Shown in pieces: positions 1-6,300 of a stretch of DNA of 9,415 nt. Source of the stretch: an uncultured Lachnospiraceae bacterium (GTDB lineage Bacteria > Bacillota > Clostridia > Lachnospirales > Lachnospiraceae); NCBI GenBank assembly GCA_905236275.1, contig CAJOPI010000075.1, positions 1 to 9,415 on the forward strand. The letters run 5' to 3'. The number at the start of each line of letters is the position of its first letter. The first letter of the stretch is position 1. The notes under the pieces are model-generated. The model ran no database searches, was not told where the DNA came from, and saw only the letters and a list, made by a program, of their open reading frames with translations. The position numbers and the translations under genes are program-made.

Positions 1-2
1 CA

Positions 3-92
3 TTAAGGAGAGTATTTGTTGGCTTTCTCAAACCAACAGAAGGGGAAAATATCTATAAGCTACTTGTAATCGAATATTGTATACAAGACTGA
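3..92 (+). CDS. Possible 3' end of an upstream gene (very uncertain)
   Basis: Reading from position 3, 29 codons stay open to a TGA at 90-92, ending in residues like YKLLVIEYC-IQD. The codons look fairly coding-like, but the stretch is short and an open frame of this length is not rare by chance. It also overlaps the left arm of the inverted repeat at 73-135. No start is visible; if real, the gene began before the window. I do not recognise a family. An AAGGAGAG at 5-12 followed by TTG at 19 could instead start a 16-residue peptide, which I consider unlikely. Confidence 0.18.
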   Translation, partial: LRRVFVGFLKPTEGENIYKLLVIEYCIQD

Positions 93-135
93 GAGCTCAA
101 TACCTTTCTGTCTCACATCTTGTATAATCAATATT
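73..135. repeat. Long imperfect inverted repeat / candidate structured RNA
   Basis: Three nested perfect arms pair in order: AATATTG (73-79) with CAATATT (129-135); TATACAAGA (80-88) with TCTTGTATA (118-126); TGAGA (90-94) with TCTCA (111-115). Only a 2-nt bulge (127-128) and a small 1x2 internal loop interrupt 21 base pairs, and the terminal loop is 16 nt (95-110). No U-tract follows on either strand, so it is not a standard intrinsic terminator. It lies 77 bp downstream of the mrp stop. It could be a 3' UTR stem, a small RNA, or a miniature inverted-repeat element. I see no clear target-site duplication. Confidence 0.6.
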
Positions 136-211
136 ACCAACGAATTGTGACTATAGAATGAACGTGTCCTAAAATAATAATAAAAAGAATAAAGGACTTT
201 TGAAAAAAAAG

Positions 212-1042
212 TTAATCAGCTATCCCCTTCAATACTGTCATTATCGGATCAAGGAAATCATAATTGAAGTTTTCGATATCGCCGTTATCAGCCATAGCAG
301 CAAGATCCGGAAGAATGGGAATCCTGCCGAGAATTTCGATACCGTATTTTGCAGCTATCTCGTCTAAATGACTCTTTCCGAAAAGTTCTATTTTCTTTCC
401 GCAGTCGGGACATTCAAGATAGCTCATGTTCTCGATGATTCCGAGAATCGGTATATCCATCTGTTCGGCCATTTTCACAGCCTTTGAAACGATCATGGAA
501 ACAAGGTCCTGAGGGCTTGTTACAACGATTATTCCTGAAACCGGAAGCGACTGGAAGGTGGTCAGGAGTACGTCACCTGTTCCGGGAGGCATATCTACAA
601 ACATAAAGTCAACATCACCCCAAACAACTTCCTGCCAGAATTGTTCCACAACAGAACCAAGAATTGGACCGCGCCATGCAACAGGATCAGATTCATTATC
701 AAGGAGAAGATTGATCGACATATTTTTGATGCCGTTGGCACTCTCTATGGGAATCATGCCATCTTCTGTGCCCATAGCCTTATCGGTCAGACCGAACATA
801 TGAGGGATGGAAGGACCTGTAATGTCGGCGTCAAGGATTGCGGTGTTGTAACCCATCCTTGAGGAGCTTATGGCTGAAAGTGCAGTAACCATTGATTTTC
901 CGACTCCGCCTTTGCCGGAAACGACGGCAATCACCTTCTTTATATTGCTTTTTGCGTTCTGCGGTTTGATCATACTTTTGGGATCGCGCTGTGAACAGCT
1001 TGCACCGCAGGAAGAACAATTACTTGAACATTCTGAACTCAT
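212..1042 (-). CDS. mrp: Mrp/Nbp35-family Fe-S cluster carrier ATPase
   Basis: This 276-residue protein is a cytoplasmic P-loop ATPase of the Mrp (ApbC)/Nbp35 group, whose members bind and pass on iron-sulfur clusters. The deviant Walker A motif SGKGGVGKS is at residues 42-50, the DADITGPSIP segment at 71-80 and the DMPPGTGD switch at 150-157. The C-terminal CPDC (Cys211, Cys214) is the conserved pair thought to hold a bridging cluster at the dimer interface. The N-terminus adds a cysteine cluster (Cys5, 9, 12, 16), like the ferredoxin-like N-terminal extension of Nbp35-type proteins. There is no N-terminal MIP18/DUF59 domain, as is usual for short clostridial forms. The start is supported by AGGAG (complement of 1053-1057) 10 nt upstream. 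It is transcribed alone, divergently from the CheC-like gene, and no clear terminator follows the stop. The family call is secure; the client proteins are unknown. Confidence 0.95.
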   Translation of the reverse strand: MSSECSSNCSSCGASCSQRDPKSMIKPQNAKSNIKKVIAVVSGKGGVGKSMVTALSAISSSRMGYNTAILDADITGPSIPHMFGLTDKAMGTEDGMIPIESANGIKNMSINLLLDNESDPVAWRGPILGSVVEQFWQEVVWGDVDFMFVDMPPGTGDVLLTTFQSLPVSGIIVVTSPQDLVSMIVSKAVKMAEQMDIPILGIIENMSYLECPDCGKKIELFGKSHLDEIAAKYGIEILGRIPILPDLAAMADNGDIENFNYDFLDPIMTVLKGIAD

Positions 1043-1084
1043 AATAAAAAAACTCCTATCTTGTACTATTTTAAAACTTTAAAT

Positions 1085-1093
1085 AGTATACCA
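1085..1093 (-). promoter_or_regulatory. Extended -10 promoter of mrp
   Basis: On the minus strand TGGTATACT forms an extended -10 element (TGn plus TATACT) about 45 bp before the mrp ATG. No good -35 hexamer lies 16-18 bp upstream, which fits an extended -10 promoter. An 8-bp perfect inverted repeat (TACTATTT at 1064-1071, AAATAGTA at 1081-1088, 9-nt spacer) covers the -10 and the predicted start, so a regulator could bind there; this last point is inference. Confidence 0.5.
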
Positions 1094-1197
1094 CATTTGA
1101 CTAATTTGTGTTATTATTATTTTTATTAGAAGGATTTTTTTAGCGAATTGTGACAAAGATAATATGTATACAATAAATAATATGGGGGGCTAATAAA

Positions 1198-1809
1198 ATG
1201 ATTCTTAATACCTTGACAACCGACCAGAGCGATATTTTGGGTGAAATCGCCAACATTAGTATGGGAAATTCGGCAACGTCACTTTCGGCAATGCTTAACC
1301 ACAAGGTTGAGATTACGACTCCGAATGTATCTGTTGTCAAGAGAAGTCACGTTCTTGATGATTATTCCAAAACCTGTATTTTCGTGCAGATACATTATAT
1401 AAAAGGTCTTACAGGTAATAATGTGCTCGTTCTTCAGGAAGATGATGTAAAAATAATGACTGACCTTATGATGGGCGGCCCCGGTAATGTTATGGAAGGT
1501 GAGCTTAGTGAACTTCACCTTTCTGCAGTTGCAGAGGCAATGAACCAGATGATGGGTTCGGCAGCGACCTCGCTTTCCTCGCTTCTTGGCATTCCTACGG
1601 ATATCAGTACACCGCAGGTTGATACTGTTGACGTTGAAAGTATCAAGATATTCGAGAAGATGTTTGAGAATACTGATGATTACTTTGTAAAGGTTGCTTT
1701 CAGAATGACGGTGGGAGACCTGATCGATTCGACGATGGTACATCTTTATCCTATTCATTTCGCTATGGAAATGATAGATAAATTCAAGACCGCCGGAGGA
1801 ATAAGCTAA
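1198..1809 (+). CDS. cheC: CheC-like chemotaxis phosphatase (stand-alone)
   Basis: This 203-residue protein belongs to the CheC/CheX/FliY phosphatase group, which removes phosphate from CheY-P to reset the flagellar switch. Both characteristic active-site helices are present with the D/S-x3-E-x2-N pattern: Asp12/Glu16/Asn19, followed by MGNSATSLS, and Ser109/Glu113/Asn116, followed by MMGSAATSLS. The length matches CheC. It lacks both the N-terminal CheY-P-binding peptide and the C-terminal FliN (SpoA) domain of FliY, and the reading frame ends cleanly with TAA. The cytoplasmic location is inferred from the absence of a signal peptide. The ribosome site is GGGGGG (1184-1189), 8 nt before ATG, which pairs with the anti-SD only with G-U wobbles. 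No chemotaxis or flagellar genes are near, so it is an orphan here. I could not assign a promoter with confidence; TTGTGA (1148) and TACAAT (1169) are only 15 bp apart. A FliY-derived remnant is the main alternative. Confidence 0.85.
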   Translation: MILNTLTTDQSDILGEIANISMGNSATSLSAMLNHKVEITTPNVSVVKRSHVLDDYSKTCIFVQIHYIKGLTGNNVLVLQEDDVKIMTDLMMGGPGNVMEGELSELHLSAVAEAMNQMMGSAATSLSSLLGIPTDISTPQVDTVDVESIKIFEKMFENTDDYFVKVAFRMTVGDLIDSTMVHLYPIHFAMEMIDKFKTAGGIS

Positions 1810-1838
1810 AAATATTTGAAAAAATAATAAAAAAATGC

Positions 1839-1867
1839 TTGACATATATTGTCGATATGAGTATACT
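1839..1867 (+). promoter_or_regulatory. Sigma-A promoter of the proline tRNA
   Basis: TTGACA (1839-1844) and TATACT (1862-1867) are separated by exactly 17 bp, a near-consensus housekeeping promoter. The predicted start is near 1874, about 35 nt before the mature tRNA. The strength suits a stable-RNA gene. It begins 30 bp after the CheC-like stop codon, and I see no terminator between the two. Confidence 0.85.
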
Positions 1868-1870
1868 AAT

Positions 1871-1896
1871 AAAGTCGGTTCGAGAGAGCCGGCTTT
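1871..1896 (+). other. Hairpin in the 5' leader of the tRNA transcript
   Basis: AAAGTCGGTT (1871-1880) pairs with AGCCGGCTTT (1887-1896) through 10 bp, two of them G-U, closing a 6-nt loop (CGAGAG). The transcription start predicted from the promoter falls at the foot of this stem. What follows is ATATAG and not a U-run, so it is unlikely to terminate transcription. It may protect the precursor 5' end or influence RNase P processing; this is inference. Confidence 0.6.
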
Positions 1897-1907
1897 ATAT
1901 AGTAGAA

Positions 1908-1982
1908 CGGGGTGTGGCTCAGTTTGGCTAGAGCGCTATCTTAGGGAGGTAGAGGCCGCGTGTTCGAATCACGTCACTCCGA
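1908..1982 (+). tRNA. tRNA-Pro, anticodon AGG
   Basis: A complete 75-nt cloverleaf can be folded by eye. The acceptor CGGGGTG (1908-1914) pairs with CACTCCG (1975-1981) with one G-U. The D stem is GCTC/GAGC around a 10-nt loop. The anticodon stem is CTATC/GGTAG with loop TTAGGGA (1941-1947), the variable loop has 5 nt, and the T arm is GCGTG-TTCGAAT-CACGT. The anticodon at 1943-1945 is AGG, and G37 follows as expected for proline. The first seven bases and the D arm match bacterial tRNA-Pro. The discriminator is A1982, and CCA is not encoded. A34 would need deamination to inosine, which in most bacteria is restricted to tRNA-Arg(ACG). Confidence 0.95.
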
Positions 1983-1983
1983 T

Positions 1984-2015
1984 AAAAAACTCAGTGTTAA
2001 CTCACTGAGTTTTTT
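1984..2015. terminator. Bidirectional intrinsic terminator
   Basis: AAAAAACTCAGTG (1984-1996) and CACTGAGTTTTTT (2003-2015) form a perfect 13-bp stem around a 6-nt loop. The T-run on the plus strand (extended by TTTTCTTTTTT) ends the tRNA transcript. The A-run on the left serves as the U-tract for the convergent LacI-type gene, whose stop codon is 11 bp away. It begins 2 nt after the tRNA. Confidence 0.92.
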
Positions 2016-2025
2016 CTTTTCTTTT

Positions 2026-3057
2026 TTAAGATTTGGCCTTGGCGCAGCTTTCACGAATAAAAAGCTTTGGTTCGATTTTCTGAATCAAAGGTGTATCTTC
2101 CTTTTGGGAAGCTTTGATAGCTGTATTAACGAGGGTTTCACCGAAAACAGCATAGTCATAGCCTACACTGGTAAGCTGAGGCATAAAAAGAGAGCAAATA
2201 AAGGTATTATCGTAGCTGGCAAGGGAGATATCCCCCGGAATGCTTAAGCCTGTCTCGTGAACTGCTCTGGACACGCCTGCTGCAGCTATGTCGTTTACAG
2301 CTATGATTGCGGTAGGCAGTTCCTTTAGATTCATCAGTTTTTTTCCGGCTTTACAACCGGCTTCGAAGGTATAACCGGTCTGAATAATATATTCGGGACG
2401 GAATTCAATGCTGTGTTTCTGCAAAATCTCTAAATATTTCTGATATTTTTCGTAAGTTGAAGTGACATCCAAACGCCCGCCTGCAAGGGCGATTTTTTTA
2501 TGTCCAAGGGAAAGAAGATGTTCAACTATAAGCGAAACTGCCTTTTCCTCATCGATGCAGACGCGCCGGCATGAACTGCCGTCAATTTTTCCTGTTACGA
2601 CTATCGGAATAGTTTCGGATATCTTATTGACAAGTTTAACGTAGGAACTGTCTGACACGAGTTCGTCAGGGAGTCCGCCAAGCTGGATAATTGCATCGAC
2701 TCGCTGCTGGCATAATTTATCGAGCTGCTTTACCTGATTGTCATAGTCAGCTCCGGAATTGCACATCATAACAGTGAAGCCGGCTTTTTCTGCTGCGTTG
2801 CTGCAGGAAGCTGTGATCGCAGCATAAAAAGGGTTTTCGATGTCGGCTGCAATTATACCGATTAACTGCCTTGAAGTCTGAGTAAGACCTTTTGCGAGAA
2901 TGTTTGGCTTAAAGTTGTATTTAATGATTATATTGTTGACTCTTTCTTTTTTTTCACTGCTGACATTTGCATTTCCGCTCATTACCCTTGAAACTGTAGC
3001 GGCTGAAACGCCTGCTTCTTTGGCTATATCATAAATTGTTATATTCTTTTCACTCAT
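2026..3057 (-). CDS. LacI-family transcriptional regulator
   Basis: This 343-residue protein has full LacI/GalR length and layout. The N-terminal helix-turn-helix (residues about 6-26, ITIYDIAKEAGVSAATVSRV) and the hinge helix with the minor-groove leucine (Leu58 in PNILAKGL) are intact. A periplasmic-binding-protein-like effector domain begins at about residue 65 (IGIIAADIENPFYAAI) and runs to the C-terminus. Such proteins are dimeric or tetrameric cytoplasmic repressors released by a sugar or sugar derivative. The start is set by GGTGAGG (complement of 3062-3068), 4 nt before the ATG. The gene is divergent from the giant glycosidase, and both promoters carry a LacI-type operator just after the predicted start. 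It is therefore inferred to be an autoregulated local repressor of the enzyme. The effector cannot be read from sequence; a galactan-derived sugar is the natural guess. CcpA is a less likely identity, given the dedicated local context. Confidence 0.95.
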   Translation of the reverse strand: MSEKNITIYDIAKEAGVSAATVSRVMSGNANVSSEKKERVNNIIIKYNFKPNILAKGLTQTSRQLIGIIAADIENPFYAAITASCSNAAEKAGFTVMMCNSGADYDNQVKQLDKLCQQRVDAIIQLGGLPDELVSDSSYVKLVNKISETIPIVVTGKIDGSSCRRVCIDEEKAVSLIVEHLLSLGHKKIALAGGRLDVTSTYEKYQKYLEILQKHSIEFRPEYIIQTGYTFEAGCKAGKKLMNLKELPTAIIAVNDIAAAGVSRAVHETGLSIPGDISLASYDNTFICSLFMPQLTSVGYDYAVFGETLVNTAIKASQKEDTPLIQKIEPKLFIRESCAKAKS

Positions 3058-3077
3058 AAAACCTCACCCAATCCGCC

Positions 3078-3091
3078 TGAAAGCGATTTCT
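3078..3091. promoter_or_regulatory. LacI-type operator O1 (regulator side)
   Basis: TGAAAGCGATTTCT fits the LacI-family pattern TGAAAnCGnTTTCA with a central CG and one mismatch at the last base. It shares a 13-base core with the site at 3304-3316. On the minus strand it covers about +3 to +16 of the predicted lacI-type transcript, a position suited to autorepression. Confidence 0.75.
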
Positions 3092-3099
3092 TAAAGAGT

Positions 3100-3129
3100 A
3101 TAATAAATTCAAAAAAACAACTTTGTCAA
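3100..3129 (-). promoter_or_regulatory. Promoter of the LacI-family gene
   Basis: On the minus strand TTGACA (complement of 3124-3129) and TATTAT (complement of 3100-3105) are 18 bp apart. The predicted start is near 3093, immediately before operator O1. TATACT three bases further on is an alternative -10 but would give a 21-bp spacer. Confidence 0.75.
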
Positions 3130-3147
3130 CAGGAATTTTTTAGGCGG

Positions 3148-3163
3148 ACCTCACGATTGAGGT
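3148..3163. promoter_or_regulatory. Palindrome upstream of both promoters, possible second regulator site
   Basis: ACCTCA (3148-3153) and TGAGGT (3158-3163) are perfect 6-bp inverted arms with a 4-nt spacer. They lie between the two divergent promoters and upstream of both -35 boxes. It does not match the LacI-type operators here. GGCGGA occurs at 3143-3148 and 3182-3187 and, inverted, at 3072-3077. A role in activation or global control is possible but unproven. Confidence 0.3.
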
Positions 3164-3264
3164 ATGAAAATAAGGTATCTTGGCGGATATACAGCAATTT
3201 AAACAGATATAAATCTTGAAATTTAATTAATATTCACAAAAAAATATAAAATATTTATAAAAGA

Positions 3265-3293
3265 TTGACCATAATTCATGCGAAATGTATAAT
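3265..3293 (+). promoter_or_regulatory. Promoter of the giant glycosidase gene
   Basis: TTGACC (3265-3270) and a perfect TATAAT (3288-3293) are separated by 17 bp within an AT-rich stretch. The predicted start is near 3300, leaving an 80-nt leader. The operator begins 3-4 bp after the start, so bound repressor would block initiation or early elongation. Confidence 0.85.
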
Positions 3294-3302
3294 ATCAGAT
3301 AC

Positions 3303-3318
3303 ATGAAAGCGATTTCAT
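3303..3318. promoter_or_regulatory. LacI-type operator O2 (enzyme side)
   Basis: The 16-bp element ATGAAAGCGATTTCAT is a palindrome with a central CG in which only the G3309/A3312 pair is mismatched. It fits the LacI-family operator consensus closely and is the better of the two sites. It sits at about +4 to +19 of the enzyme promoter. Confidence 0.85.
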
Positions 3319-3357
3319 AAAAACGGAATGGATTTTGATTGTATCAAATGGAAATCG
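3310..3357 (+). other. Potential leader hairpin of the glycosidase mRNA
   Basis: CGATTTC (3310-3316, the right half of operator O2) is complementary to GAAATCG (3351-3357). Inside it TTTGAT (3334-3339) pairs with ATCAAA (3343-3348) around TGT. The structure ends 6 nt before the ribosome site. Transcripts might fold here, or GAAATCG may be an extra operator half-site; neither is shown. Confidence 0.35.
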
Positions 3358-3363
3358 TAGATT

Positions 3364-3370
3364 AAGGAGG
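3364..3370 (+). promoter_or_regulatory. Ribosome binding site deciding the glycosidase start
   Basis: AAGGAGG is a full-strength Shine-Dalgarno sequence. Two in-frame ATG codons follow. The one at 3372 is a single base away, too close to be used. The one at 3381 is 10 nt away and begins a typical KR-rich signal peptide, so 3381 is chosen. Confidence 0.9.
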
Positions 3371-3380
3371 CATGGAGTCA

Positions 3381-6300
3381 ATGAAAAGATTTTGGAGAAA
3401 GAGTGTTACAGCGGTTCTTGCGGCTTCAATGACTGTTTCCTCGGTAGTTCCCGGGGGAGTTTCTTTTGTTAATGCTGCTGAAAACGTTGATGCCACTGTC
3501 AAGCTTACTCCTTCCAAAGCATCGGTTTTTAACGATACCGATGGCGACGGACTCGGTGAGTTTCAGGGCTGGGGAACATCTCTTTGCTGGTGGGCCAATC
3601 GTATAGGCTATTCTGATGTTTTGACGGAAAAAGCTGCTAAGGCATTCTATGGCGAAGACGGTCTAAAAATGAATATAGGCCGTTATAATATTGGCGGCGG
3701 TGATAATGTAGGAGATATCGAAGAAGTTTCCCGAAACGAAGATGCGGACATATATGATCTTGATTCGGAAAATCTTCCGTCTTTCAACGGAAGCAGTATG
3801 AAAATTTCTTCGAGTACGACTTTTTCCTCTGCAACCTATAGTCAGTCGGATGCGGATTTCGGTTTTACAGCCGGAAAAACGGTAGGAAGCATCAAGACAA
3901 TAGGCTGGATAAATGCCCTTAACGCGGATGAAGGAAACGGCGGCAATTTACATTATACTATCCCTGCCGAAAAAAGCGGAAAATATACAATAAAGATGCT
4001 TTTTACCCTGTCAGGAAGCAACAGCCGCGGCGTGAGCATGCAGGTTACCAATGAAGGAACCGACTCCGAAAATGCGAAGAAAACGGTAAAAGAATATACT
4101 GTTGAATCGGACGAGGTAAACAGTGATGTTATCGCTTCATCAGGTAATTCAAAAATATATCGCGTTGTTTTTGAAGACGTTGAGCTTTCAGAAGGCGACA
4201 ATCTGATAGACATAGGCGGTGCGGATTCAGACTGGTGCCTTGATTATATAGAAATGGCGGTAGTTGAGTCCGGCAAAGAGGGAAAACTGCCTGAAACAAG
4301 TGATTTTTATCATGCAAGCCATATTACAAGGTCGGATGCGGCGGTTCCCGGCTATGCCTGTGATGTTACAAGGATTGATCTTGACGAACATACAAAGGAT
4401 TATTACGAGGAAAAATTCGCAAGAGCTGATTTTGAGTGCGGATATGCATGGAACTATGATTGGGAGGCTGACAAAAATCAGTTTAATGTACTGAAAGCAG
4501 CTGCTGAAGCGAGCGGTAGAGACTTTATCGCAGAGGCTTTTTCAAATTCTCCCCCGTATTTCATGACTGAAAGCGGTTGCAGCTCCGGAAATACTAATGC
4601 TTCGGATGACAATCTGCGGGCTGATTCCTATACAGCATTTGCCCATTATGTTGCTGATGTTATCGATCATTGGGAAGAAGAGGGAATTATCGATTTTCAG
4701 AGTGTTGACCCAATGAACGAGCCTTATACTGATTATTGGGCTGCCAATTCCAACAAACAGGAAGGCTGTCATTTTGATATCGGTGATTCACAATCAGAGA
4801 TTATAGTTGAACTGAATAAAGCTCTTTCAGAAAACGGAATTAATGACATTATAATAAGTGCTTCCGATGAGACAAGTATCGATACGGCGATTAAATCCTT
4901 TGAGGCTTTGTCTGATGAGGCAAAGGAAATCGTAGACAGAATAGATACGCATACCTACAGCGGCTCAAAAAGAGCTGAGCTTTCCGAACTGGCTGAAGAG
5001 GCAGATAAGAATCTCTGGATGAGTGAAGTTGACGGTGGATCAACTGCAGGAACGGATGCGGGAGAAATGGGTGCTGCGCTCTGGCTTGCCGAGAGAATTA
5101 AGACAGATGTAAGCGGACTCAATTCAACAGCATGGATACTTTGGAATGCAATTGATGCTCATATAGATGAAAGCGAAGCAGACTGGAGCAGTGTTGATTA
5201 CAAATCAGCAGATGATTTATATGAGGATATCCCGTTAACGGGAGGCTATTGGGGAATTGCGCATGCAGACCACGATAAGGAAGAACTCCTTTTGACGAAG
5301 AAATATTATGCTTATGGTCAGTTTTCGAGATATATCCGTCCCGGAATGACAATTATCGCTTCATCAGGAGACAGTCTTGCGGCTTATGATCCTGATAAAA
5401 AAGAAGCAGTTATCGTTGCAATGAATACTGATGACGAGGATAAAAGCTGGAAGTTCAGCCTGTCTGACTTCAGCTCGATAGGTGAGGTTAAAGAGGTTGT
5501 AAGAACCAGCGGAGACCTTGAAAACGGCGAAAACTGGGCTGATGTAACTGACAGCGACAATGTTGAGGTTAACAGTGAATCAAAAACCTTTACGGCTGAT
5601 ATTAAGGCTAATTCCATAACAACCTATGTTATTGACGGAATTGAATATGACAGTTCAGAGGAAACCATAGTAAGTGTTGAAGACGGCACGATATATGCAG
5701 TAAAGGGTACAAGTGCGGTACTTCCCGATACAGTAACGGTTAGGACAAGCAAGAATAACACAAAAGAGCTTGCAGTTGAATGGGATACGGAAAATGCTGA
5801 CCTCACAAAATCCGGATCAATAAGCGGAAAAATCGGTGATTACGAGATTGACGCAGATATTGTTTTCGTTGAGCCCAACATGGAATACTTTATTGACTGT
5901 AATAATTCAGATTCGAGCTCATATTCAGAAATGGATAGCTATGCGGAGCTTTTGAATGAGGTGCCGGATAAAGCCTATGAAGATGGAAGCTGGGGTTATA
6001 CCGATAATTATGGAAAATATGACAGCAGCGATATAGCAGATGCATGGGCAGCAGGCTGGTACGCTTACAGTAACCAGAATATTGATTACAAATTACATCT
6101 TAAGGCCGGCAAATATAAGGTAAGCTTTGGATTCAAGGAATGGTGGTGGAATTCAGGACGCTCAATGAAGGTTTATGCTGTTGATTCGGACGGCAGCGAG
6201 GAGCTTCTTGGAAATACTTCTACCTATAACGGCAATAATGGCTGGAATACTCCAGAATATGACGTTGAAATCAGCAAAGATGACGATATGACCTTCTCCG

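Noticed and set aside
123..128. TATAAT as a promoter -10 on the plus strand
   Set aside because: No -35 lies at proper spacing, no gene follows on that strand, and the hexamer is part of the inverted-repeat arm.
141..1154. Shared 11-mer CGAATTGTGAC at 141-151 and 1144-1154
   Set aside because: An 11-base match between two places is expected several times by chance in a window this long.
1279..1845. 188-codon open frame on the minus strand opposite the CheC-like gene
   Set aside because: It is antisense to a gene with clear catalytic motifs, has no family resemblance, and its composition looks like a reverse-frame shadow.
1908..1982. tRNA as an integration site with an island beginning here
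   Set aside because: I see no repeat of the tRNA 3' end elsewhere, no integrase, and a normal terminator directly after it.
1960..2247. 95-codon plus-strand frame starting within the tRNA
   Set aside because: It begins in the tRNA T arm, crosses the terminator hairpin and lies opposite the LacI-type gene.
3372..3380. Upstream in-frame ATG as the start of the giant enzyme
   Set aside because: It is one base from the Shine-Dalgarno sequence, too close for initiation; 3381 has normal spacing.
3953..5806. Several 60-86 codon minus-strand frames and one plus-strand frame in the GH30 region
   Set aside because: All overlap one continuous frame with complete GH30 motifs, and none has a ribosome site or recognisable domain.
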